Origin: JACDAN01 sp036554945
Lineage (GTDB): Bacteria; Actinomycetota; Thermoleophilia; Gaiellales; Gaiellaceae
Direction of reading: 5' to 3'
NCBI GenBank assembly: GCA_036554945.1
Contig: DATBMH010000072.1
Location: 1-27,182, forward strand
DNA: 27,182 nt
Shown here: one piece after another, positions 13,860-21,091 of the stretch
How the letters are laid out: every line of letters starts with the position of its first letter
Position numbering within the stretch: the stretch's first letter is position 1
Notes under the pieces: model-generated
The model's input: only the letters and a program-made list of their open reading frames with translations
Told to the model about the DNA's origin: nothing
Databases searched by the model: none
Position numbers and translations under genes: made by a program

Positions 13860-14570
13860 GTGCGATCGCTCGCCCTCGTCCTCGCCGCGGCCGGCGTGGC
13901 GCTCAATGCCTCCGCGCCGACGGCCGGCGGCGCGGCCCAGTGCGCCGCCAACGTGGCGAACGGGTTGAAGACCGTCGGCAGGGCGGACCAGCTGATCACC
14001 GTCCAGTCCTCGAGCTACCGGACGACGAGCGCGTCGCTCCGGCTCTGGCGCCGCGGCGGGGACGGCTGCTGGCGTCCAGCCGCAGGCCCGTGGACCGCGC
14101 GCGTCGGGTGGAACGGCCTCGCCGACCGCCGCCGCGAAGGCGACGGGACGACGCCGACCGGCGTCTACACCCTCGGCCGCACGATGTACGGCAACGCGCC
14201 GAACCCCGGCGTCCGGTACCGGTACCGGCGGCTGCGCTGCGGCGACTGGTGGAACGAGGATCCCCGGTCCTCGACCTACAACACGTTCCAGCACGTGCGC
14301 TGCGGGTCGAGGCCGCCGTTCAGGACGACGACGCCCGGCCTCTGGCAGGAGCGGACGGCGTACCGCCACTTCGTGGTGATCGAGTTCAACATGCGGCCGG
14401 TCGTGCCGGGCCGCGGCTCGGGGATCTTCCTCCACGCCAGGACGGGGAGCTCGACGAACGGGTGCGTCAGCCTCCCTGCGCCGCAGCTGGTCTCGACGCT
14501 TCGCTGGCTCGACCCCGCGAAGCGACCACGCATCGTGATCGGCACGCGGGAGACGTTCCGCCGCCTGTAA
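13860..14570 (+). CDS. Secreted L,D-transpeptidase (YkuD domain)
   Basis: The protein has 236 residues from GTG 13860, with a hydrophobic signal sequence (about 1-25). The C-terminal half carries the YkuD catalytic motif: IFLHARTGSSTNGCVSLP places His192 and the nucleophile Cys202 as in the HxxxxxxxxxGC pattern. Upstream DGTTPTGVYTL is the usual YkuD entry strand. The enzyme would make 3-3 cross-links in peptidoglycan or anchor proteins to it, outside the membrane. Several extra cysteines (about residues 28, 70, 126 and 147) suggest disulfides in the insertion between the two halves. It is divergent from the M15 peptidase and convergent with a small membrane-peptide gene whose stop lies eight bases further on. 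Confidence 0.85.
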   Translation: MRSLALVLAAAGVALNASAPTAGGAAQCAANVANGLKTVGRADQLITVQSSSYRTTSASLRLWRRGGDGCWRPAAGPWTARVGWNGLADRRREGDGTTPTGVYTLGRTMYGNAPNPGVRYRYRRLRCGDWWNEDPRSSTYNTFQHVRCGSRPPFRTTTPGLWQERTAYRHFVVIEFNMRPVVPGRGSGIFLHARTGSSTNGCVSLPAPQLVSTLRWLDPAKRPRIVIGTRETFRRL

Positions 14571-14577
14571 GGCCCTC

Positions 14578-14685
14578 CTAGAAGATCGACCCGCGGTCGC
14601 GCTCCTCGCGCGAGTCGACGCCGTACAGGACTGCGAGAGGACCGATCGCGATCAGGAATGCCGTCACGAGCAGGATGCCCATCAT
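14578..14685 (-). CDS. Small single-helix membrane peptide, 35 residues
   Basis: The reading frame starts with two ATG codons and encodes one hydrophobic helix (ILLVTAFLIAIGPLAVLYG, residues 4-22) followed by a strongly charged tail (VDSREERDRGSIF) and TAG. A very good Shine-Dalgarno, AAGGAGG, lies five bases before ATG 14685, which supports translation. Shape and length resemble small membrane subunits or regulators of transporters, but no family can be named. It is divergent from the LuxR-family regulator, with a 179-base intergenic region. An AT-rich stretch (AATAAAT) about 35 bases before the start on the minus strand may belong to its promoter. Confidence 0.65.
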   Translation of the reverse strand: MMGILLVTAFLIAIGPLAVLYGVDSREERDRGSIF

Positions 14686-14690
14686 CCGAA

Positions 14691-14697
14691 CCTCCTT
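14691..14697 (-). promoter_or_regulatory. Strong Shine-Dalgarno for the 35-residue peptide
   Basis: AAGGAGG on the minus strand, five bases before ATG 14685. It is the feature that makes this very short frame credible, and it is one of few consensus ribosome binding sites in a window where most genes are coupled or look leaderless. Confidence 0.75.
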
Positions 14698-14773
14698 CAG
14701 ACGGAAAAACGCCCATGAGCAGGGATTTATTCCGACGTAACCCACCGGTGTCTGCGAGTTGGTCGACGGCGTT

Positions 14774-14820
14774 TTGCCGCGGGCCTGCCGAGACGTACGC
14801 TATGTGAGCAACTGCTCACA
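14774..14820 (+). promoter_or_regulatory. Candidate promoter with operator-like palindrome upstream of the LuxR-family gene
   Basis: TTGCCG (14774-14779) and TACGCT (14796-14801) form a -35/-10 pair with a 16-base spacer. Directly after it, at 14803-14820, lies a perfect inverted repeat: TGTGAGCA, two bases, TGCTCACA. A protein bound there would cover the transcript start and so would repress. It resembles a CRP half-site pair, but the spacing (eight instead of six) is wrong. Confidence 0.5.
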
Positions 14821-14864
14821 GGAGTGCAGGGGGCCACTCCTTCGCCGCACGATCGAGAGGACCG

Positions 14865-17225
14865 ATGAGCGGGAGACGCAAGTCAGCTGCGGGCGTTGCG
14901 GCGCGTACCAGAGACCGTGGAACCCGGGGGGTCGCGGCATCCCGCACGCCTGCCCGAGGCGCACCCGGCTTCGAGGTCCTCCCGTCGAAGCTCGCCATCC
15001 CGGCTCTCCGCTCGGGCCTGATCGACCGGACCGGCGTGGTGAACCGGCTGCGCGCGGCGTCCGAGGCGCGGGTCGTGCACATCACGGCGCCCGCCGGCTA
15101 CGGCAAGACCACGCTGCTCGCCCAGTGGGCCGCGCGCGACCCCCGTCCCTTCGCGTGGGTCTCGCTGGACCGCCGCGACAACGACCCCGCCGCCCTGCTC
15201 ACGTACCTCGCCTCGGCGATCGACGCCATCCAGCAGGTCGACCCGATGGTCTTCCGTGCGGCGGCGTCGGCGAGCGACTCGCTCTGGTCGACCGGCATTC
15301 CGCGCATCGGTGCGGCGCTCGCCTCCGCGTCACGGCCGATCGTGCTCGTCCTGGACGACTTCCACGTGCTCGACCACCGCGACTGCCTCGACGCGATCGA
15401 GCCGCTCGTGAGCAGCCTCACGGAGGGCTCGCAGCTCGTGATCTCGGCGCGCGCCGACGGCGAGCCGCCGCTCGCCCGGCTCCGGGCCGCGGGCCTGCTG
15501 CACGAGCTCGGCGCGCGCGACCTCGGGCTCAGCGACTCCGACGCCAAGTCGCTGCTGGACCGAGCCGGCGTGACCGTGACGGACGACGAGGCGGCTGCGC
15601 TCAACGAGCGGGCGGAGGGATGGCCGGCGGGTCTCTACCTGGCGGCCCTCTTCCTGAAGGACGCCGAGGTCTCGCCGGCGGAGGCGATCTCCTCGTTCTC
15701 CGGCCAGGACCAGTTCGTCGTGGACTACTTCCGCTCGGAGCTCCTCTCACGACTCAAGCCCTCCGAGGTCGAGTTCCTGACCCGGGCGTCGGTGCTCGAC
15801 CGGATGTCCGGCCCCGTGTGCGACGAGGTCACCGGACGGAGCGACTCCGCGAAGCGCCTCGAGGCCTTCGCGCATGCGAACCTCTTCCTGCTGCCGCTGG
15901 ACCACGACCGGCGGTGGTACCGGTTCCACCACCTCTTCCAGGACATGCTGAGGTCGGAGCTCGAGCGGATCGACCCCACGGCCGTCCCCGAGCTCCACCG
16001 GCGCGCCGCCGCCTGGCACGAGCGCCACGGCCACGCCGAGCACGCTATCGACCACGCGTTCGCGGCGCGCGACATGGACGGCGTCGCCCAGCTGGTCGGG
16101 AGGCACGCGCTCCCGTTCTACCGGAGCGGTCGGGTCGTCACGGTGGAGCGCTGGCTGCAGTGGTTCGACGAGCCCGACGTGCTCGGGCGCCAGCCCGCAC
16201 TTGCGGGGTTCGGCGCGTGGGTCAACGCCCTGCGCGGCCGGACGGAGGAGGCGGAGCGGTACGCCTACGCGCTGGAGCACTCGGTCCAGGACGTCCGGAT
16301 GCCGGACGGGACGGCATCGGCTCGGCCGTGGGCCGACCTCGTCCGCGCGCTCCTCTGCCGTCACGGCATCTCGCAGATGGGCGCGGACGCGAGCAAGGCG
16401 CTCGACGGGCTCGCGCCGGCGAGCTACTGGCGGCCTCCGGCGCTGGTGCTCGCCGCGGTCGCCAACCTGCTGGAAGGCGAGCTCGAGGAGGCCGAGCAGC
16501 TCTTCGGGCGCGGCGCGGAGGAGTCCGCCGGGGCCGGCGCGGTCTACGCGGGAGTCGTGGCCCACTCCGAGCTGGCGCTGCTCGCCCTGGACCGCGGCGA
16601 CCGGAGGCAGGCGGACATCGAGCTCGCCCGCGCGGACGAGTTCCTCGAGAACCAGCCGATCGAGGAGTACCTCCCCGCCGTGATCAAGCTGGCCGCGAGC
16701 GCGAGGCTCGCGCTCGAGTACGGGCAGGCCGCGACCGCGCGAGAGCTGCTCCTGACCTCGGCGCGAATGCGTCCGCACCTGAGCCGTGCGATCCCGTGGT
16801 TCGCGGTGCAGACGAGGCTCGAGCTCGCCCGCGTCCACCTCGCGCTTGCGGATGTCGACGGCGCGAAGACGCTCCTCCGGGAGGCCGACGACGTGATCCG
16901 CCACCGCCCGGACCTCGGCACGCTCGTGCCGGAGGCGAGCGACCTGCGTCACGGCCTCGCCAACGCGTCCGGCCTGGGAAACGGCTGGGCGTCGACGCTG
17001 ACCGCCGCGGAGCTCCGGCTGCTGCCGCTGCTGACGACGCACCTGTCGTTCCGGGAGATCGCCGAGCGGCTCTTCGTGTCGCGCAACACGGTCAAGAGCC
17101 AGGCGATCTCGGTCTACCGGAAGCTCGACGCGTCGAGCAGGAGCGAGGCGATCGAGCGCGCGGTGGCCCTCGGCCTGGTCGACGCGCCGGCGTCGGCGCC
17201 GCCGGGTTTCACCCCTACGGGGTGA
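14865..17225 (+). CDS. MalT/LAL-type STAND ATPase with LuxR DNA-binding domain
   Basis: The protein has 786 residues from ATG 14865. An N-terminal NTPase domain opens with the MalT-like LPSKLAIPALRSGLIDR segment (about 39-55), Walker A APAGYGKTT (75-83) and a Walker B LVLDDFH (about 162-168). A winged-helix/arm region with RWYRFHHLFQDMLRSEL follows, then a long helical TPR-like sensor (about 380-690). Residues 712-772 are a LuxR-type HTH, with LSFREIAERLFVSRNTVKSQ as the recognition part. Such proteins bind an inducer and ATP, oligomerise and activate transcription. The inducer and targets are not shown. The CMD gene lies 40 bases downstream on the same strand. The palindrome in the promoter suggests regulation by itself or by another repressor. 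Confidence 0.92.
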   Translation: MSGRRKSAAGVAARTRDRGTRGVAASRTPARGAPGFEVLPSKLAIPALRSGLIDRTGVVNRLRAASEARVVHITAPAGYGKTTLLAQWAARDPRPFAWVSLDRRDNDPAALLTYLASAIDAIQQVDPMVFRAAASASDSLWSTGIPRIGAALASASRPIVLVLDDFHVLDHRDCLDAIEPLVSSLTEGSQLVISARADGEPPLARLRAAGLLHELGARDLGLSDSDAKSLLDRAGVTVTDDEAAALNERAEGWPAGLYLAALFLKDAEVSPAEAISSFSGQDQFVVDYFRSELLSRLKPSEVEFLTRASVLDRMSGPVCDEVTGRSDSAKRLEAFAHANLFLLPLDHDRRWYRFHHLFQDMLRSELERIDPTAVPELHRRAAAWHERHGHAEHAIDHAFAARDMDGVAQLVGRHALPFYRSGRVVTVERWLQWFDEPDVLGRQPALAGFGAWVNALRGRTEEAERYAYALEHSVQDVRMPDGTASARPWADLVRALLCRHGISQMGADASKALDGLAPASYWRPPALVLAAVANLLEGELEEAEQLFGRGAEESAGAGAVYAGVVAHSELALLALDRGDRRQADIELARADEFLENQPIEEYLPAVIKLAASARLALEYGQAATARELLLTSARMRPHLSRAIPWFAVQTRLELARVHLALADVDGAKTLLREADDVIRHRPDLGTLVPEASDLRHGLANASGLGNGWASTLTAAELRLLPLLTTHLSFREIAERLFVSRNTVKSQAISVYRKLDASSRSEAIERAVALGLVDAPASAPPGFTPTG

Positions 17226-17265
17226 TGTCATCCCCCCGTGGCCGGAGTGGAATGACTCGGGCCAC

Positions 17266-17607
17266 GTGGACGACTTCAAGGTCACCCTGCGCAGGCTCGC
17301 GGTACGGGACGACCGGTACATCGACACCCTGCTCCAAGCCGACGCCGGCGATGCGTCGCTCGCCGGGCTCGACAAGCGGTCGCACGCGCTCGTGAAGATC
17401 GCCGCGCTGGTGGCCGCGGACGCTGCGCCGCCCGCGTACATGAACTGCGTCGAGGCGGCCCGCGGCGCAGGCGTCTCTCAAGACGAGATCGCCGGCGTGC
17501 TGATCGCAGTCCTGCCGCTGGTCGGCATCGCCCGGGTCGTCTCGGCGGCACCGAACCTCGGCCTGGCGATGGGCTACGACGTGACGGAGGCCCTCGAGGT
17601 CGCCTGA
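17266..17607 (+). CDS. Carboxymuconolactone decarboxylase (CMD/AhpD-like) family protein
   Basis: The protein has 113 residues from GTG 17266. The CMD fold is suggested by LDKRSHALVKIAALVAADAAP (about 34-54) followed by the helix YMNCVEAARGAGVSQDEIAGVL and the Val-Gly-Ala-rich last helices (VGIARVVSAAPNLGLAMGY). AhpD-type peroxidases carry a CxxC pair in this helix. Here only one cysteine (YMNC) is present, so thiol peroxidase activity of the AhpD kind is unlikely. True 4-carboxymuconolactone decarboxylases do not need that pair. The substrate is unknown. It lies 40 bases after the LuxR-family gene and may be its co-transcribed partner. Confidence 0.8.
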   Translation: MDDFKVTLRRLAVRDDRYIDTLLQADAGDASLAGLDKRSHALVKIAALVAADAAPPAYMNCVEAARGAGVSQDEIAGVLIAVLPLVGIARVVSAAPNLGLAMGYDVTEALEVA

Positions 17608-17625
17608 CCCCGCGTCAGCTCAGGC
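17602..17625. terminator. Possible weak bidirectional hairpin between convergent genes
   Basis: GCCTGA (17602-17607) and TCAGGC (17620-17625) are inverted around 12 bases and include the stop codons of both convergent genes. There is no T-run, and the stem is short, so this is only a candidate. Confidence 0.25.
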
Positions 17626-18286
17626 CGCCGAGCCCGTCGCCGATCAGCTTCGCGCCGATCACGAGCAGCAGCACGGTCGTGATCGCCGCGCTGTGCGCGG
17701 CCAGCCAGTTCTTGATCCCGCCGAGGATCGAGACCGCGCGCTCGCCCATCGCGAAGTAGATCGCCACCGGCGCCAGGATGCTCACCGAGCCGAGGAGGAC
17801 GAAGACGGCGAGCGTGCCGAGGTCCTCGCCGGTGGAGACCCCTGCGGCGGCGATCGAGACGGCTGCCGCGATCGTCAGCGCGAGGTTCTTCGGGTTGACG
17901 GCGGAGAGCACGAGACCGGCCGCAAGCGACTTGCCGGTCGTGAACCGGTCCACGGCGTGCATCCAGCTCGGGAGGCCGGCGTCGTCGCCGCCGCGCGGCC
18001 GGCTGCGCCAGGTCCGGACGGCGATGAGGACGAAGAGGAGGCCGACGACGAGGGACAGGGCGGTGACCCAGGTCGGCTGGTCGCCGCCCTCCCGCGAGCC
18101 CTCGCTCGTGACCATGAGCGTGACCGCCCCCGCGGCCGAGAGCCCGAGGAGCCAGCCGACGGCGAAGGCAGGGCCGTTGGTCCTGGCGAGGGGCGTCCCC
18201 AGCACGAGGACGATCGCGACGATCGGGACCGGGCTGATCGCGACGCCGACCGCCATCGGGAGGATTTCGCCGACCGCCTGGACCAT
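17615..18286 (-). CDS. GAP-family (Sap/SfLAP-like, LysE-superfamily) membrane protein
   Basis: The protein has 223 residues from ATG 18286, with about six hydrophobic helices. The first helix carries MAVGVAISPVPIVAIVLVL (about 10-28), the hallmark of GAP/SfLAP proteins, and a second conserved patch is LSAVNPKNLALTIAAAVSI (about 126-144). The family, named after the mycobacterial sulfolipid-1-addressing protein Sap, belongs with LysE-type exporters and is thought to move lipids or small molecules. The substrate here is unknown. The ATG fits the first helix, and longer upstream frames would add an Arg-rich, non-family extension. A TATCGT box nine bases before the ATG suggests a leaderless transcript. 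Divergent from the lipoprotein gene. Confidence 0.85.
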   Translation of the reverse strand: MVQAVGEILPMAVGVAISPVPIVAIVLVLGTPLARTNGPAFAVGWLLGLSAAGAVTLMVTSEGSREGGDQPTWVTALSLVVGLLFVLIAVRTWRSRPRGGDDAGLPSWMHAVDRFTTGKSLAAGLVLSAVNPKNLALTIAAAVSIAAAGVSTGEDLGTLAVFVLLGSVSILAPVAIYFAMGERAVSILGGIKNWLAAHSAAITTVLLLVIGAKLIGDGLGGLS

Positions 18287-18295
18287 GTCGAGGGG

Positions 18296-18301
18296 ACGAT
18301 A
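18296..18301 (-). promoter_or_regulatory. Candidate -10 box of a leaderless promoter for the GAP-family gene
   Basis: TATCGT on the minus strand is followed by nine bases (CCCCTCGAC, no Shine-Dalgarno) and ATG 18286. It supports both the chosen start and a leaderless mRNA. Confidence 0.45.
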
Positions 18302-18390
18302 CGAGAGAGCGCGGAGCGCCCGTCTTCGGCGACATCGCCCGAACTGGGTGATGCTCACCGCCGGACGGCGGCGGATCATTGAGCCGGCCG

Positions 18391-18939
18391 ATGCTGGTGC
18401 GCGCGCTCACCGCTCTCTCCGTGGTCGCGATGACCCTCGTCCTCGCCGCCTGCGGCGGGGACGACTCCAGCACGGGCGAGGACTACGCGAACAGCGTCTG
18501 CGGCGAGCTGAGCGAGTGGGTGACATCCGTCGACGAGGCGGCACAGTCCATCCAGGACGCAGGCCTGTCCGCGACGACGGAGACCCTCCAGGCGGCCGTG
18601 AGCGACGTGAGCGACGCGACCGGCGAGCTGGTCGACGACCTCGAGGCGATCGGCGCGCCGGAGACCGACGACGGCAACGAGGCGAAGAGCGCGCTCGACA
18701 GCCTCGGAACCGAGCTGCAGAAGCAGGTCGACACCGTCGAGCAGGCCCTGGACGACGGCGGCGGCCTGGCAGCGCAGCTGTCGGCGATCACCGCGGCGAT
18801 CTCGGCTGCCGCGGCCGACGTCGAGTCGACGTTCAACCAGCTCAGGGAGCTCGATCCCGCCGGTGAGCTCCGAGAGGGCTTCGAGAACGCCGACGAGTGC
18901 GATTCGCTGAGCGAGCAGGCGTCCAACTTCGGCTCCTGA
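18391..18939 (+). CDS. Lipoprotein with helical domain, function unknown
   Basis: The protein has 182 residues from ATG 18391; a TTG four codons earlier is also possible. It has a lipoprotein signal peptide with the lipobox LAAC (residues 18-21, Cys21), followed by a GGDDSS linker. The mature part is acidic, Ala/Ser/Asp/Glu-rich and predicted mostly helical, with heptad-like spacing, and has two further cysteines near the ends of the domain (SVCGEL and DECDSL) that could form a disulfide. No catalytic motif is visible and I cannot name a family. The aldose 1-epimerase gene starts 11 bases after its stop, so the two are probably co-transcribed. Confidence 0.78.
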   Translation: MLVRALTALSVVAMTLVLAACGGDDSSTGEDYANSVCGELSEWVTSVDEAAQSIQDAGLSATTETLQAAVSDVSDATGELVDDLEAIGAPETDDGNEAKSALDSLGTELQKQVDTVEQALDDGGGLAAQLSAITAAISAAAADVESTFNQLRELDPAGELREGFENADECDSLSEQASNFGS

Positions 18940-18949
18940 GCTTCCGCGC

Positions 18950-19861
18950 GTGAGCGCACCGTCGGGCCGGCAGTTCGAGCTGGCGCACGCCGGGCAGCGG
19001 GCCGTCGCGGTCGAGATCGGCGGCGGGCTCCGCTCGTACTCGTCGGGCGGGCTCGAGCTCCTCGACGGCTACGCCGCCGACGAGGCGTGCTCCTCCGCCC
19101 GCGGCCAGGTCCTGATCCCCTGGCCGAACCGGATCGAGGACGGCAGCTACGAGTTCGACGGGCGCCGGCACGAGCTGCCGCTGACCGAGCCGGAGCGGCG
19201 CAACGCGATCCACGGGCTCGTGCGCTGGTCGGTGTGGGACGCCGTCGAGCTCGAGGCTGACCGGGTCGTCCTCGAGCATGCGCTCCGGCCGCAGCCCGGC
19301 TATCCGTTCTCGCTCTCGCTGCGCCTCGAGTACACGCTTTCCGATCGGGGCCTGCGAGTGCGGACGACGGCCGCGAACACGGGCGCCGAGGCCTGCCCGT
19401 ACGGCGCCGGCGCGCATCCGTACCTGACCGTCGGGACCGAGTCGGTCGACTCGGCGGTCCTCCAGGTTCCCGCGGGCACCGTGCTGGAGCCCGACGAGCG
19501 CGGCCTCCCGACGGGCTCGGCGCCGGTCGAGGGCACCGAGTACGACTTTCGCGAGGCGAGGCCCGTGGCGTCGACGAGGCTCGACCACTGCCTGACCGAC
19601 CTCGAGCGCGGCGAGGACGGCCTCGCGCGCGTGACGCTCTCGCAGCCCGAGGGTGGCGCCGGGATCACGCTCTGGATGGACGGTGCGTACTCCCACCTGA
19701 TGCTGTTCACGGGCGACCCGCTGCCCGACGTCGACCGGCGCAGCCTGGCCGTGGAGCCCATGACCTGCCCGCCGAACGCGTTCCGCACCGGCGAGCGCGT
19801 GATCCGGCTCGAGCCCGGGGAGTCGTGTGCCGCCGAGTGGGGCCTGGAGGCGGGCGCCTGA
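18950..19861 (+). CDS. Aldose 1-epimerase family protein
   Basis: The protein has 303 residues from GTG 18950 and matches the galactose-mutarotase-like beta-sandwich family. Residues VLIPWPNRIEDGSYEFDG (54-71) form the sugar-binding edge with the conserved PxxNRI. NAIHGL holds His88, GAHPYL holds the catalytic acid His156, and AVEPMTCPPNAF near the C-terminus holds the catalytic base Glu269. All three are kept, so it should interconvert alpha and beta anomers of a hexose; which sugar cannot be told. There is no signal peptide, so it is cytoplasmic, in contrast to the lipoprotein encoded just upstream. Confidence 0.9.
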   Translation: MSAPSGRQFELAHAGQRAVAVEIGGGLRSYSSGGLELLDGYAADEACSSARGQVLIPWPNRIEDGSYEFDGRRHELPLTEPERRNAIHGLVRWSVWDAVELEADRVVLEHALRPQPGYPFSLSLRLEYTLSDRGLRVRTTAANTGAEACPYGAGAHPYLTVGTESVDSAVLQVPAGTVLEPDERGLPTGSAPVEGTEYDFREARPVASTRLDHCLTDLERGEDGLARVTLSQPEGGAGITLWMDGAYSHLMLFTGDPLPDVDRRSLAVEPMTCPPNAFRTGERVIRLEPGESCAAEWGLEAGA

Positions 19862-19945
19862 CGCGTCGTCGCAGGGGATCGGTCATGCTCACGCGAATCA
19901 CACTGTTCGGATGATGAGCGGCGCAGGCCCGGCCACGATCCTTCG

Positions 19946-21091
19946 ATGATCAGCACGAGCGCAGAGATCGGCGTCAGCGAACCGCCCGCGGTGCGGCGCT
20001 GGCGCTTCCTGCCCTTCGGAGACCCGTCCCGGCGGAGCAGGCTCGGAAAGGTCGCCGCCTGGCTGGCCGGGATCCTCGCGGCCGTCGTCGTGCTCCGGCT
20101 GCTCGGGGTGGACATCCTCGGCTGGCTGGACAGCGTCTGGGAGGCGCTCACCGGCATCTCGTTCGGCTACCTCGTCGCCGGCTGGGCAGTGCAGACCGTG
20201 CAGACGACCCTCACGGCGCTCGGCTGGTACTACATCCTCCGCGCCGGCTTCCCGAACGCGCCGCTGTCCTACCTCCAGGTCCTCGCCGCCTACGCCGCCG
20301 GCATCGCCCTGAACGGCTTCCTGCCGGCGAACATCGGGACGTTCGTGATGCTGCTGATGTTCGTCGCGATGATCCCGGGCTCGAACTTCCCGGGCGTCCT
20401 CGGCGGCATGGTCGTCCAGAAGATCTTCTTCACCGTCGCCGGCACCTTCGTCTACGTCTACCTCTTCCTCTCCGTGCCGGGATCGTTCGAGCTGCAGCTC
20501 GGCCAGCCGCACGACCATCCCTGGGTGTTCGTCGGAGTCATCCTCGGCGCCGTCTTCCTCCTGTTCATCCTGGGCCGGATCTTCTGGCGCAAGCTGAGCG
20601 GCCTCTGGGTCAAGGCCAAGCACGGCGGCGCGATCCTCGCGAAGCCGCGCGAGTACGTCGTGAAGGTGCTCCTGCCGTCGTTCGGCGCCTGGCTCGCGAA
20701 GCTCGGGGTGACCGCGATCTTCCTCGCCGGCTACGGCATCCCGGTCACCTTCCACTCAATCATGTCCGTGATCGGCGGGAACTCGCTCGCCAACACGGTG
20801 TCCGCGACCCCCGGCGGCGTGGGCGTCAACCAGGCAGTGAACGCGATCGCGCTCGAGGACTACGCGGACGCCGCCACCGCGACCGCGTACTCGCTCGGGC
20901 AGCAGCTCGCCATCACCGCGTGGAACATCGTGTTCGCCGTCGTCTTCGTCGTCTGGGCCTTCGGCTGGTCGGGCGGCAAGCTGCTCGTCCAGCAGTCGTA
21001 CGTGGACGCCAAGGAGAAGGTCGCGGAGCAGAAGGAGCAGCGGGCGGCGCGGAAGGAGGCAAAGCGGAGCGCGACGGACGCCGATGCCTGA
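19946..21091 (+). CDS. Lysylphosphatidylglycerol synthetase TM-family (UPF0104) membrane protein
   Basis: The protein has 381 residues from ATG 19946. Seven or eight hydrophobic helices show the family's marks: YAAGIALNGFLPANIGTF (about 115-132) near the first conserved loop and NTVSATPGGVGVNQA (about 285-299), the family's PGGxGxxE-like motif. The C-terminal 35 residues are a charged coiled-coil-like tail (KEKVAEQKEQRAARKEAKR). PF03706 proteins lack the lysyl-transferase domain of MprF; roles range from lipid flipping to unknown. The stop overlaps the start of the holin-like/phosphatase gene by eight bases, so the two are coupled and may serve one envelope function. Confidence 0.88.
   Translation: MISTSAEIGVSEPPAVRRWRFLPFGDPSRRSRLGKVAAWLAGILAAVVVLRLLGVDILGWLDSVWEALTGISFGYLVAGWAVQTVQTTLTALGWYYILRAGFPNAPLSYLQVLAAYAAGIALNGFLPANIGTFVMLLMFVAMIPGSNFPGVLGGMVVQKIFFTVAGTFVYVYLFLSVPGSFELQLGQPHDHPWVFVGVILGAVFLLFILGRIFWRKLSGLWVKAKHGGAILAKPREYVVKVLLPSFGAWLAKLGVTAIFLAGYGIPVTFHSIMSVIGGNSLANTVSATPGGVGVNQAVNAIALEDYADAATATAYSLGQQLAITAWNIVFAVVFVVWAFGWSGGKLLVQQSYVDAKEKVAEQKEQRAARKEAKRSATDADA

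Noticed and set aside
14803..14820. CRP-type binding site (TGTGA...TCACA)
   Set aside because: The inner spacing is eight bases instead of six, and full symmetry extends through the centre; kept only as a generic operator candidate.
15747..17441. Very long open frame antisense to the LuxR-family gene, and similar long antisense frames over most genes
   Set aside because: Arg/Pro/Ala-rich translations without family motifs; they arise because stop codons are rare in GC-rich antisense frames.
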